DNA of 64,000 nucleotides. Origin: JAFKFI01 sp963795435 (GTDB lineage: Bacteria > Pseudomonadota > Alphaproteobacteria > Acetobacterales > Acetobacteraceae). The notes beneath the pieces are model-generated. The model saw only the letters and a list, made by a program, of their open reading frames with translations, was not told where the DNA came from and made no database searches. The stretch lies in NCBI GenBank assembly GCA_963795435.1, contig CAWCHV010000007.1, positions 682,001 through 746,000 of the forward strand, given 5' to 3'. Positions 17,990 to 33,159 of this stretch are shown piece after piece; the stretch's first letter is position 1, and each line of letters begins with the position of its first letter. The position numbers were made by a program, and so were the translations under genes.

Positions 17990-18826
17990 ATGCACGTCGC
18001 CCGCACCCTCCCCGAACTGATCCAGCATTGCGCCCGGCTGCGGCGGGCGCGGCCGGCAGTCGCCCTGGTGCCGACGATGGGGGCGCTGCACGCCGGGCAT
18101 CGGGCCCTGGTGGACGCGGCGGTCCGCACCGGGGCGGCGACCGTGACCTCGATTTTCGTCAACCCGCTGCAATTCGGCCCGACCGAGGATCTCAGCCGCT
18201 ACCCGCGCGACGAGGCGGGCGATCTCGCGACGCTCGAGGTCTGCGGTTGCCATCTCGTCTGGACGCCGGACGTGTCCACGATGTATCCGCCTGGGGGCGC
18301 CACCACGATCGATCCCGCCGGCCCGGCCGAACGCTGGGAAGGCACCCATCGGCCGGGGCATTTCCGCGGCATGGCGACCGTGGTGGCCAAACTATTCGGC
18401 CAGGTCCGGCCGGATGTCGCGTTCTTCGGCGAGAAGGATTGGCAGCAATTGCAGGTCGTGACCCGGATGGTCGCCGACCTCCACCTGCCGCTGCGGATCG
18501 TCGGCGTGCCGACGGTACGCGAGGCGGACGGGCTCGCGCTGTCGTCGCGCAACCGGTTCCTCGCCGAGACCCAGCGGCGGCTCGCGCCCAATCTCTACCA
18601 GGCGCTCACCCAGGCGGCACAGGCAATCGCGTCCGGCCGACAAGCCGCCGAGCCGCTTCAGACCGCCCGCGCGATGCTGAGCGGAGACGGCTTCGGGGTC
18701 GACTATCTGGCGCTGGTCGACGGACCGACCCTGGAGCCGATCGCGGCGGCTCGGCCGGGCGCGCGGCTGATCGCGGCCGCTCGACTGGGCACCGTGCGCC
18801 TGCTCGACAACATTGCCGTCGGCTAG
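17990..18826 (+). CDS. panC: Pantothenate synthetase (pantoate-beta-alanine ligase)
   Basis: 278 residues, typical length. It joins pantoate and beta-alanine with ATP to make pantothenate, the precursor of coenzyme A. The nucleotide-binding PTMGALHAGH motif is at residues 28-37, FVNPLQFGPTEDL near 60 and FFGEKDWQQL near 147. VREADGLALSSRN is the KMSKS-like loop. ATG 17990 is chosen because similarity begins there. Its stop shares the bases CTAG with the stop of the convergent amidohydrolase gene. No panB or panD is seen nearby. Confidence 0.95.
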   Translation: MHVARTLPELIQHCARLRRARPAVALVPTMGALHAGHRALVDAAVRTGAATVTSIFVNPLQFGPTEDLSRYPRDEAGDLATLEVCGCHLVWTPDVSTMYPPGGATTIDPAGPAERWEGTHRPGHFRGMATVVAKLFGQVRPDVAFFGEKDWQQLQVVTRMVADLHLPLRIVGVPTVREADGLALSSRNRFLAETQRRLAPNLYQALTQAAQAIASGRQAAEPLQTARAMLSGDGFGVDYLALVDGPTLEPIAAARPGARLIAAARLGTVRLLDNIAVG

Positions 18827-19968
18827 TCGGCGAGCGCCCGCTTGGCGACCCCGGCGAGATAGGATGCGGCGGCGGGCAGGATCGCGTCGTTGAAATCGTA
18901 GCCGGGGTTGTGCAGTTCGTGCCCCGGCCCCGAGACGCCGTTGCCGATCCACACGTAGGCGCTCGGCCGCTTCTGGGAGAACCAGCCGAAATCCTCCGAT
19001 CCCATCGTCGGCGGCAGGTCGCGCCGCACCGGCAGCCCGGCGCGCGCGGCGGCGTCCGCGGCGAGGGCGGCTTCCGGCGAGGTATTGCTCGTCGCCACCA
19101 CGCCGCGCTGGATCGCGACCTCGGCCGCCATGCCGAACATCGTCGCGGTCCCAGCCGAGACGCGCCGAATCCCCTCCTCCAGTTGATCCATCACCTCGGT
19201 CCTGAGCGCGCGCATGGTGCCGCGCATCACCGCCTCGTCGGGGATCTGGTTGGCGGCGCGTCCCGCCTCCATCGTGCAGATCGACAGCACGCCGCAATCC
19301 AGCGGGTCGAGGGTGCGCGAGACCACGGATTGCAATGCGACGAGAAGGTGTGCCGAGGCCAGCATCGGGTCGCGCGCCAGATGCGGCAGGGCGGCGTGGC
19401 CGGCATGTCCCTTGACCCGGATCTCGATTCGCGCCCCACCCGCCATCACCGGCCCGTCATGCACCGCCACGGTGCCGGCCTCAAGACCGGGCCAGTTATG
19501 GAAGCCGAAGATGCGCTCCATCGGGAAGCGATCGAACAGGCCGTCGGCGAGCATGGCCAATGCGCCGCCCGCACCCTCCTCGGCCGGCTGAAACACGAGA
19601 TGCACCGTGCCGGTCCAGCTGTCGTCGCGGGCCAGCAGCGCGGCAGCGCCGAGCAGCGACGTGGTGTGCCCGTCATGCCCGCAGGCGTGCATCACGCCGG
19701 GGCTGGTCGAGGCATGGGCGAGCCCCGTCGTCTCGGTGATCGGCAGCGCGTCCATGTCGGCACGCAGCCCGACACTACGGTTCGACTGGCCTCGGCTGAT
19801 TGTGGCGACCACTCCATGACCGCCGATGCCGGCCTCGAACGGCACGCCGAGTTCCGCGAGCCGCGCCTGGACGAAAGCCGCCGTCTGCGCCTCCTGCTTC
19901 GACAACTCCGGATGGGCGTGCAGGTGACGACGCCACTGGGTCAGCGTTTCGGCAAGGGCCTGATCCAT
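18823..19968 (-). CDS. M20 family amidohydrolase (hippurate hydrolase-like)
   Basis: 381 residues of the M20D amidohydrolase type, which hydrolyse N-acyl amino acids such as hippurate. RRHLHAHPELSKQE near the N-terminus, VMHACGHDGHTTSLLG with the Cys/His metal ligands, and QPAEEGAGGA with the catalytic Glu are all present. PTMGSEDFGWFSQ near the end is a further family motif. ATG 19968 is preferred because GAGAGG lies just upstream; an earlier in-frame start adds 16 residues without similarity. The natural substrate is unknown. Confidence 0.88.
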   Translation of the reverse strand: MDQALAETLTQWRRHLHAHPELSKQEAQTAAFVQARLAELGVPFEAGIGGHGVVATISRGQSNRSVGLRADMDALPITETTGLAHASTSPGVMHACGHDGHTTSLLGAAALLARDDSWTGTVHLVFQPAEEGAGGALAMLADGLFDRFPMERIFGFHNWPGLEAGTVAVHDGPVMAGGARIEIRVKGHAGHAALPHLARDPMLASAHLLVALQSVVSRTLDPLDCGVLSICTMEAGRAANQIPDEAVMRGTMRALRTEVMDQLEEGIRRVSAGTATMFGMAAEVAIQRGVVATSNTSPEAALAADAAARAGLPVRRDLPPTMGSEDFGWFSQKRPSAYVWIGNGVSGPGHELHNPGYDFNDAILPAAASYLAGVAKRALAD

Positions 19969-20016
19969 CGTGATCCTCTCGCCGTGAGCTGGCTTCGGGA
20001 AAAAAGCAGGTGGCAT

Positions 20017-21759
20017 TCAGGCAGCCGCATCTTGCTCGTCGGCAGCCTCGACCCCCTCCGGCCGGTCGGGCCGAAGCGGGATTTCAACCTCATAGCGCGT
20101 CCCGTGGCCTTCCTGCACGGTCAATGTCGCGCCGAGCTGGCGGGCGAAGCCACGGATGAGCTGGATGCCCAAGCCGTCGCGCGGACCGCTCTCGCTGTCC
20201 CCCCGTCCCGCCGGGATGCCGACGCCGTCGTCCTCGATGACGAGATGCGCGATGTGGTCGTCAGCCACGAGATGAACCACGATATGGCCGCTACGGCCCC
20301 CTGGAAAGGCATATTTGATCGCGTTGCTGACCGCCTCGGTGACGATCAGCGACAGCGGCACGGCCTGGTCGCTCGACATCTGCAACTCCGGTGCGTCCAC
20401 CGTCAGGCCGATGCGGTCGCCCTCCCGCTCGCCCATCGCCTGGAATAGCTGGCCGGACAGCTCCATGAGGAAGCTGCGCATGTTGATGGTCCGCAGCTCG
20501 CCGTCGGCATAGAGATGGCGGTGCAGCGTGGCGAGCGCGCGGACCCGGTCGCGGGCCGCCTGGAACTCGGCCTTCGCCTGGGGCGCGCGGATGCGGCTGG
20601 CCTGCAGGTTCAGCAGGCTCGCGACGATCTGCAGGTTGTTCTTCACCCGGTGATGGATCTCCTGCATGAGCAGTTTCTGCTGCGTCACGGCGTTGCGTAG
20701 TTGCGCCTCATGCTCGGCCAGCGCCCCCGTCGCGTGCGAGAACGCATGGGAGAGATCGACCACCTCGGTCGGCATCCCCCGCAGCGAGAAGCTGTCGAAC
20801 GCGCCTCCGCAGCGCCAACGGTTGACGGCAGCCGTCAAACGCTTCAGCGGCTGGACCACCGCCCGGTCGGTCCCGCCGCCCATGACCAGCAGCCCGACCG
20901 CCAGCGTGACCGCTATTTCAGCCAGATGACGGACCAGCGCGTCACGGGCTTTCGACTGGATCGACTCCGAGCGATAGGCCGCGAGCAGCGCATAGCCCCC
21001 GCTCACCGGGCCGATCGCGTAGGAGAAAGGCTCGCCGCGCCGCGAGATGCCGTCCACGGCCACGACCGGCGCGGTTGGGTCGGGGACCGAGAACGGCGGT
21101 TGCTGGCCTTGCGGCGTCGGCAACCGATCCTCGCCCGCGCCCGTCAGTCCGTGCAGCCGCGACGCCGGATCGACAAGCCACAATCCGAGGTCCTCGTTTG
21201 CGGGCTGCTCGCCGATCTGCCCGGCCAGCCAGTCGAGCCGGAGCGCCGCCGCGACCGTCGCCTTCGCCCCGGCGTCGCCTCTGCCCGACACGAACACCGG
21301 CAGAATCGTCGCGCTCGAGCCCGGCACCGCGCCCAATTGGCCCAGTCCGGGCTGGCCATCCCGCCGCGATTGTTCGAATGCGGGGTCCGAGGGCCAATCC
21401 ACCCCAGCAACTCCCGGCAGCCCCGCTTGGCATTCCACGCGGCTGGCGCCATCGAGCAAGACGAGGCCGGCGAAGCGGGCGGGTTCCAGGGTAGCGGCAC
21501 TGGCGAGCAAGGTGCACGCCGCGTCGTGCGGCAACGCGGCCATTCGCGCGAGCACGTCGGTCACGCGGCCAAGCGCAGCTTCGTGCCGCGCCGCCGCGCC
21601 GCGCAGGCTGGCCGCCGCGATCTCCGTGCCACGACCCAGCGACGCGGAGTAGCTGTCGAACGCCAGCGCCACGGCCATGAACACCAGCGGGACCACGGAA
21701 ATCAGCAGCAGCAGCGTCACGCGCGCCCGGACCGAGCCGAGCACGGTCCTCACCGTCAC
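20017..21759 (-). CDS. Membrane sensor histidine kinase, HisKA_2 type (general stress response)
   Basis: About 580 residues. One transmembrane helix near residues 12-33, a periplasmic sensor region to about 275, and a second helix (VTLAVGLLVMG) followed by a HAMP-like stretch. Then comes the phospho-acceptor segment EIHHRVKNNLQIVASLLNLQ and a C-terminal ATPase domain (EAVSNAIKYAFPGG, DDGVGIP, GLGIQLIRG). Kinases with this H-box commonly phosphorylate PhyR. The position directly after nepR fits that role. The start is uncertain: GTG 21759 is reported, TTG 21768 and GTG 21753 are possible. Confidence 0.85.
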   Translation of the reverse strand: MTVRTVLGSVRARVTLLLLISVVPLVFMAVALAFDSYSASLGRGTEIAAASLRGAAARHEAALGRVTDVLARMAALPHDAACTLLASAATLEPARFAGLVLLDGASRVECQAGLPGVAGVDWPSDPAFEQSRRDGQPGLGQLGAVPGSSATILPVFVSGRGDAGAKATVAAALRLDWLAGQIGEQPANEDLGLWLVDPASRLHGLTGAGEDRLPTPQGQQPPFSVPDPTAPVVAVDGISRRGEPFSYAIGPVSGGYALLAAYRSESIQSKARDALVRHLAEIAVTLAVGLLVMGGGTDRAVVQPLKRLTAAVNRWRCGGAFDSFSLRGMPTEVVDLSHAFSHATGALAEHEAQLRNAVTQQKLLMQEIHHRVKNNLQIVASLLNLQASRIRAPQAKAEFQAARDRVRALATLHRHLYADGELRTINMRSFLMELSGQLFQAMGEREGDRIGLTVDAPELQMSSDQAVPLSLIVTEAVSNAIKYAFPGGRSGHIVVHLVADDHIAHLVIEDDGVGIPAGRGDSESGPRDGLGIQLIRGFARQLGATLTVQEGHGTRYEVEIPLRPDRPEGVEAADEQDAAA

Positions 21760-21781
21760 CCCCCGCAAGCCGGCGGGACGC

Positions 21782-21970
21782 TCACTTTTCCCGATCCTCC
21801 TCGATGATCTTCAGCAGTTCGGGAGGGATGGGCTCGCCGGCGACGTCATCGAACAGCTTGTGGAGTTCCCGCTGCAGCCAAAGGTCGAACGCCGCGTCGG
21901 CCTTCCGCTCCTTGGGCGGGCGAACCGGCACCGGCTTATCCTTCCGCTGCGTCATTGGGACATGTTTCAT
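21782..21970 (-). CDS. nepR: NepR family anti-sigma factor
   Basis: 62 residues, typical for NepR. The core DLWLQRELHKLFDDVAGEPI followed by PPELLKIIEED matches the two-helix region that binds EcfG sigma factors and is captured by phosphorylated PhyR. It lies 92 bases after an EcfG-like sigma gene and 22 bases before the histidine kinase gene. In many relatives nepR precedes ecfG; here it follows. ATG 21970 is chosen; a TTG at 21979 is possible. Confidence 0.85.
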   Translation of the reverse strand: MKHVPMTQRKDKPVPVRPPKERKADAAFDLWLQRELHKLFDDVAGEPIPPELLKIIEEDREK

Positions 21971-22062
21971 CTTCGGCAACGCCCAAACGGCGGCGGACCG
22001 CCTCAGGCTGCCCGCCGCCGATCAATAATGCGAGTACTCCGGTCCGCGTGGCAATGACCGGG

Positions 22063-22623
22063 TCAGAAATGCGCGCCGCTCTGCTCATCGAGCGACCGCT
22101 CCGCCCTGATCTGCGGCCGGGGAGCCTGACGCTCCGAACGCTCGCCGAGCAGCCAGGATTCGAGTTGCCGGCGGGCGCGAAATACGCGGCTTTTCGCGGT
22201 TCCGACCGCGCAGCCCGTCGCCTGCGCCAACGCCTCGTAGCTCATCCCGTGGACCACGACCATGACCAACGCCTCCCGCTGGTCCGCCGGCAGCCGCGTC
22301 ATCGCCTGGCCAAGCTCCTTCAGCGCGAGCCGGTCCTCATGCGGTGCATCGGTCGCGAAGACAGAGGATGGCACGTCGTCGATGTCGGTGGTGTCCCGCC
22401 GCTTGCGAAGATTGGAGATGAACCGGTTGCGCAGGATGCGATGCATCCATGCCGCGAAATTCGTGCCCGGGATGAAGCTGTCCTGAGCCGACAGGGCGTT
22501 GCACACCGCGTCCTGCACGAGATCCTCGGCGGCCGCCCGGTTGCGGGTCAATGCCAAAGCCTGCACCCGCAGCTTCGGAAGAATGGCGATCACCTGGTCG
22601 TGAAAGACGAGGGCTTCGGACAT
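22063..22623 (-). CDS. ecfG: ECF sigma factor, EcfG-like (copy 1)
   Basis: 186 residues. Region 2 contains NRAAAEDLVQDAVCNAL and PGTNFAAWMHRILRNRF; region 4 contains LPADQREALVMVVVHGMSY and GTAKSRVFRARRQLE. The ATG at 22623 follows AAGGAG by nine bases; longer upstream reading lacks similarity. It is immediately upstream of nepR, so it is the likely NepR-controlled stress sigma factor. No perfect GGAAC-N16/17-CGTT promoter was found in front of it. The C-terminal tail after region 4 is about 30 residues. Confidence 0.82.
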   Translation of the reverse strand: MSEALVFHDQVIAILPKLRVQALALTRNRAAAEDLVQDAVCNALSAQDSFIPGTNFAAWMHRILRNRFISNLRKRRDTTDIDDVPSSVFATDAPHEDRLALKELGQAMTRLPADQREALVMVVVHGMSYEALAQATGCAVGTAKSRVFRARRQLESWLLGERSERQAPRPQIRAERSLDEQSGAHF

Positions 22624-22867
22624 ATTCGACAGCTCCTTCAAAACGCCCGCGCACTGCGAGAGATATCCGACCAATGAACGGGGCAGCATGTCCGTTGCAT
22701 GGCCTAGCTCACGTATGCGCGAGGCGCGGGAAAGGCATTGCCGCGGCAATGGGCAGCGACGCAACTGTGCTCCTTACAAGGCGTTCGGCACCCCGAACGT
22801 TCGTTCCTTCAACCCACCGCGACGTCGAATCCGCTCGGTCCAGCATGATGGCAGCCCGTTGCTCGCG

Positions 22868-23404
22868 CTAAGCACCGCCGGACGCCGTGGAAGCATCCTC
22901 CACGGCGTGACGGAGCTGGGTCCGAGCGCGCGACACCCGCGCCTTCATCGTGCCGACCGGGACGCCGCAGATCGCGGCCGCTTCGTCATAGCTGAGCTCC
23001 TGCGCGCCAACCAGGACCAGCGCCTCCCGCAAGAGCGGCGGGAGACGCCACAACCGGCGCTGCAGGTCGCTCAACGCGGCGCGGCCCTCCTGATCGGAGA
23101 CGCGCGGCTCGTCTGCCCCGCCCGCGCGCTCCAAGACCGCGCGCTCCGTTCGGCGTCGTCGCGCCTGCTCGAAGAACGCGTTCCGCAGGATCGTGAACAG
23201 CCACGATTTCAGGTTCGTGCCCGGCTGGAACTGATCGAAGGCGGCGAGCGCCCTCACGACCGCTTCCTGCACGAGATCGTCCGCCTCCGCCCGGTCCCGC
23301 ACGAGAAACCTCGCGAAGCCCCGCAGCTCGGGCAACAACGCGATCATTTGCGCGCGAAGCGAGACGGAGGCGGACGGCGGCTCGGGAAATGGGATACTGT
23401 CCAT
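22868..23404 (-). CDS. ECF sigma factor, EcfG-like (copy 2)
   Basis: 178 residues. ALLPELRGFARFLVRDRAEA, DDLVQEAVVRAL and PGTNLKSWLFTILRNAFFE form region 2; LREALVLVGAQELSYDEAA and GTMKARVSRARTQL form region 4. By eye it matches canonical EcfG more closely than copy 1, especially in LPELRGFARFL. It is transcribed away from phyR, with 51 bases between their starts. Two EcfG-type sigma factors around one nepR and one phyR may divide the stress regulon; which one NepR binds is not visible. Confidence 0.83.
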   Translation of the reverse strand: MDSIPFPEPPSASVSLRAQMIALLPELRGFARFLVRDRAEADDLVQEAVVRALAAFDQFQPGTNLKSWLFTILRNAFFEQARRRRTERAVLERAGGADEPRVSDQEGRAALSDLQRRLWRLPPLLREALVLVGAQELSYDEAAAICGVPVGTMKARVSRARTQLRHAVEDASTASGGA

Positions 23405-23455
23405 ATGCGCGAGAGAATCTGGCCTCGGTCAGGATCGCGCAAGAGGGTGTGACCA

Positions 23456-24196
23456 ATGAGCAATCCGCAGCACGACAATCTGATCCGTGCATTGCCCTAC
23501 GCCCGGCGCTACGCCCGCGCCTTGAGCGGCAGCCAGGCCCGCGGCGACGCGCTGGTGGCGGACAGCTTGAAGGAAATGCTGTCGGCGGGTGAGGCGGCCG
23601 GCGATCCGCGCGTGGTTCTCTATGGCAACGTCACCCGCCGGTTCGACCTGCTGGCGGGACCGGCAACTCCGGAAATCGGCCTCTCCCGCAAGCAGCGGCA
23701 GCTTCTTCTCCTCACCGCGCTCGAGGAATTGCCGGTCGAGCAGGCCGCGCCGGCGGTGGGCCTCGATCTGGATCACGCCAAGGCGGAGCTCGCTGATGCA
23801 CGCCAGCGTCTGCGGGCCTCGGCTGCCGCGGACGTGCTGATCATCGAGGACGAGCCGATCATCGCAATGGACATCGAGGAGCTGGTGCAGGGCTGTGGCC
23901 ATCGCGTCGTCGGTGTCGCCGCCACCGAGCGGGACGCAGTGGACATCGCGCGCCGCACCCGCCCCGGGCTGATCCTGGCGGACATCAATCTCGGCGCCGG
24001 CGGGGACGGCGCGGCGGCGGTGTCGCGCATCCTGCAGAGCCATCGCGCACCGGTGATCTTTGTCACGGCTTATCCCGAGCGCCTGCTAACCGGCGAGGAG
24101 GTGGAGCCCGTCTTCGTCATCACCAAGCCGTTCGAGCCGATCATGCTGGCCGTCGCCACGTACCAGGCGGTCACTGGCGGCGTACATCTCGACTGA
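23456..24196 (+). CDS. phyR: PhyR, sigma-mimic response regulator of the general stress response
   Basis: 246 residues with the diagnostic PhyR layout. An N-terminal sigma-factor-like domain (about 1-120, ALPYARRYARALSGSQARGD onward) lacks a normal DNA-binding role, and a C-terminal receiver domain follows. In the receiver, IIEDEPIIA holds the acidic pocket, ADINLG the phospho-accepting Asp, FVTAYPERLLTG the switch Thr and ITKPFE the Lys. When phosphorylated, PhyR binds NepR and frees EcfG. It reads toward the trehalose/glucan operon, which starts about 160 bases downstream. Confidence 0.93.
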   Translation: MSNPQHDNLIRALPYARRYARALSGSQARGDALVADSLKEMLSAGEAAGDPRVVLYGNVTRRFDLLAGPATPEIGLSRKQRQLLLLTALEELPVEQAAPAVGLDLDHAKAELADARQRLRASAAADVLIIEDEPIIAMDIEELVQGCGHRVVGVAATERDAVDIARRTRPGLILADINLGAGGDGAAAVSRILQSHRAPVIFVTAYPERLLTGEEVEPVFVITKPFEPIMLAVATYQAVTGGVHLD

Positions 24197-24357
24197 TGGG
24201 ATCTCTGCTGAACTTCTCTCCACTGGCGCGATCTCCATTGGCTTGACGCGCAAAACCCGCTTCGATCGGAAACCTATGGATGGTCCGCGCGTCGTTGCGG
24301 GACGGCGGCATCAATGCGCGCGGGGCGGAATTGGACATTGAACATCAGGCTGCGACG

Positions 24358-27300
24358 ATGGATGCGCCGGCTCGGCACGGCCCGCCGCCAGGGGCACGGG
24401 CGGGGCGCTCCCCGCGCATCTACTATCTCAGCCCGCTGCTGGCCGGTCCGCTCGCCGGATGGCGCGCCCATTTCGAGCGTGTCGCGCGTCTCGGCTTCGA
24501 TCACGTCCTGATCGCCCCGCCTTTCGCCACCGGTGGGAGCGGCGACATATTCCTGCCGGCCGATTACGGGCAGGTCAACGCAAGCCTCGAATGGCGCGGC
24601 GATGCGAACGCCGCACTCGCCACGATCGCGTCGGACTGCGCGGCGTTCGGCCTGACGCCGCTGCTCGATGTGGTGCTCGACCAGGTCGCCGCCGCCTCGC
24701 CGCTCTCCGCCGCCAATCCCGATCTGTTCGGCACGCCGGACGAGCGCGCGGCGCTCGATCCGCGCGGACCGGGCGGCAATTTCGAGGCGGCGCGTCTGCG
24801 TCCCGAGGCGCCCGGCGTGCGCGAGTGGTGGGCCGAGCGGCTCGGCGGCTGGCTGCGCGCCGGGATCGGCGGCTTTCGCATCGTCTCGCCCGCCGCGTTG
24901 CCCTTGCCGGTGCTGCGTGCGCTGATCGCGGACGTGCGCCGACAAAGCGCCGATGCGCTGCTGCTGGGCTGGACGCCGGGGGCGAGTTTGCACACGCTCG
25001 CGCAGGCGGATTTCGATTTCGCGTTCTCATCGCTGCCGTGGTGGGATTTTCGCGCCGAGTGGTTTTGGACCGAGCTTGAGGCGCTCAGTCGTATCTCCCG
25101 CGTCATCGCCGCGCCGGAAGCGCCCTTCGGCCCGCGATTGGCGACCGCCTGCCACGATCCCGCGACCTTGCGCCCGACCTACGATCGGAACCTGTCCTTC
25201 GCCGCCACGCTCGCCGCCGGCTGGATGATGCCGATGGGCTTCGAGTTCGCCGCCGCGCGCCGCATGGACCCGGCGTGCGACGCCGCCGAGGACTTTTCCC
25301 GGCTTGAGCATGAAGCGCCGTTCGATCTGTCGGAAAGCATCGCTGCGGTGAACCGGGCTCGCGATGCCGAACCGGCACTCGCCTCGGCGCGCGCGCCGGT
25401 GATGTTGGCGGGTGCGGGTTCCGCCTGCCTCGCGCTGTTGCGCGGGGCGACGCGACACCCGCACCCCGCCGATCGCGCGTCGCTGATCCTGGCCAATGCC
25501 GACCCCTCGCACCGCCACTCCTCCGCCGCCTCAACCTTGGTCGAGGCGGCGGGCGGCGCGTTCGGGCGCTTCGAGGCGGTGCTGCCGCGCGCCGGCGCGT
25601 GTCTCTCGCCGGGCGAAACGGCGATGCTCGAACCCGGCGAGGTGGCGCTCTACCGCGCAATCTCGACGGTCCCGAGCGTAACGGATCGTCCGCCGCTACG
25701 GCAGACCGCCGAGGCCGCCTGCGCCGCGCCCCGCATCGCCATCGAAGCCATTTCGCCGTGCGTGGAGAACGGATCGTTCCCCGCCAAGCGTATCGCCGGC
25801 GAGACCGTGACTGTGGAGGCCGACATCATCGCCGACGGCCATGACGTCCTCGGTGTCGCGCTACTGTGGCGCGGCGTGGGAGAGAGCGAGTGGCGCGAAG
25901 TTCGGATGCACCCGCTCGGCAATGATCGCTGGCAGGCGCGCTTTCCGCTGGCCGTGATCGGCGCTTACGAGTTCACCGTCGAGGCTTGGCGCGATGCGTT
26001 CGGCAGCTTTCGCGACGAGCTGGGCAAGAAGCACTCCGCCGGGGTGAACACCAGCCTCGAAGTGCGCGAGGGCGTGGCGCTCGTCACGGAGACGGCGGGC
26101 GACGCGGTGCGCGGGCTGGCGCGGCGCCTGGACCGCGCGACCGAAGCCGAGCGGCGGGCGCTGTTGCTCTCGCCGCAGGCCGCGGAACTGATGGCGGCGG
26201 CCGATCCGCGCCCCTTCCGGATGCGCGCCGACCCGCCGTTGCGTATCGAGGCCGAGCGCACGGCGGCGCGGTTCGCCAGCTGGTATGAGATCTTCCCCCG
26301 CTCAATGAGCGACGACCCGCATCGACACGGCAATTTCGCGGACGTGATCCGCCACCTGCCGCGCATCCGCGACATGGGGTTCGACGTGCTCTACTTCCCG
26401 CCGATCCATCCGATCGGGCGCACCAACCGCAAGGGCCGCAACAACAGCCTGCAACCGGCCAGCGACGACCCGGGAAGCCCGTACGCGATCGGCGGCGCCG
26501 ACGGAGGCCACGACGCGATCCATCGCGAGCTCGGCACGATCGAGGATTTCCGTCGCCTGCGCGACGCTGCCGAGCAGGAGGGCATGGAGCTCGCACTCGA
26601 CTTTGCCATCCAGTGCTCGCCCGACCACCCGTGGCTGCGCGAGCACAAGAACTGGTTCGACTGGCGCCCTGACGGCTCGCTGCGCTACGCTGAGAATCCG
26701 CCAAAGAAATACGAGGACATCGTCAACGTCGATTTCTACGCGCCGGGCGCAATCCCCGATCTGTGGATCGCGCTCTGCGACGTGGTGCTGTTCTGGGCCG
26801 CCGAGGGCGTGCGGCTGTTCCGTGTCGACAATCCGCACACCAAGCCGCTGCCCTTCTGGCAATGGATGATCGGCGAGGTGCGCGCGCGCTACCCGGACGC
26901 GATCTTCCTTGCCGAGGCCTTCACGCGGCCCAAGGTGATGTACCGGCTGGCCAAGATCGGCTTCTCGCAGTCGTACACCTATTTCACCTGGCGCAACACG
27001 AAGCGCGAGCTGACCGAGTATTTCGAGGAGCTGACCACGACGGCGCCGAAGGAGTTCTTCCGCCCGCATCTGTTCGTCAACACGCCCGACATCAACCCGC
27101 TGTTTTTGCAAGGCTCCGGCCGGCCGGGCTTCCTCATTCGCGCGGCGCTGGCGACCACGCTGTCCGGGCTGTGGGGGATGTACAACGGCTTCGAGCTGTG
27201 CGAGGCGCGGCCGCTGCCGGGGCGCGAGGAATACGCGGACTCGGAAAAATACCAGATCCGCGCCTGGGATTGGGACCGCCCCGGCAACATCGTCGCCGAG

Positions 27301-27635
27301 ATCACCCGGCTGAACCGCATCCGCCAGACCAACCCGGCGCTGCAGACGCATCTCAACATCACGTTCCACAATGCCTTCAACGATGCGATCCTGTACTATG
27401 AGAAGGCGACGCCGGACCGCTCCAACGTCCTGCTCGTCGCGGTCAGCCTCGATCCGCACAACGCCCAGGAGGCGGATTTCGAGGTGCCGCTGTGGAATTG
27501 GGGCCTGTCCGACGACGCGGCATTGGGGGTCGAGGATCTCGTGAGGGGAACACGCACCGTATGGACCGGCAAACGCCAGCACGTCAGGCTAGAACCGGCC
27601 ATGCCGTACGCGATCTGGCGCGCGCGGCCCGCGGG

Positions 27636-27639
<4 letters not shown>
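24358..27639 (+). CDS. glgE: GlgE maltosyltransferase with extra N-terminal pseudo-amylase domain
   Basis: 1093 residues. GlgE transfers maltose from alpha-maltose-1-phosphate onto alpha-1,4-glucan. Residues about 459-640 are the DUF3416-type N-terminal domain and about 640-1000 the GH13_3 barrel. FRVDNPHTKP supplies the nucleophile Asp824, and FLAEAFTRP the acid Glu853; their spacing of 29 equals that of Streptomyces GlgE (D394/E423). Residues about 20-450 form an additional GH13-like domain (RIYYLSPLLAGP onward). At the nucleophile site it reads GGFRIVSP with no Asp, and at the acid site LLLGWTPG, so it looks inactive. ATG 24358 has a weak AGG; ATG 24280 would add 26 residues. Confidence 0.9.
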
Positions 27640-33142
<5,503 letters not shown>

Positions 33143-33159
33143 CCGCCGGACCCGCGAAC

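Noticed and set aside
22783..22815. EcfG-type promoter ahead of ecfG copy 1
   Set aside because: GGAAC occurs on the minus strand, but no CGTT lies at the right distance. The GTTCGG/CCGAAC repeat there is short and may be chance.
24260..24300. EcfG-type promoter ahead of glgE
   Set aside because: GGAAAC at 24268-24273 is followed by CGTT only after 19 bases, and the -35 has an extra A. It does not fit GGAAC-N16/17-CGTT well enough.
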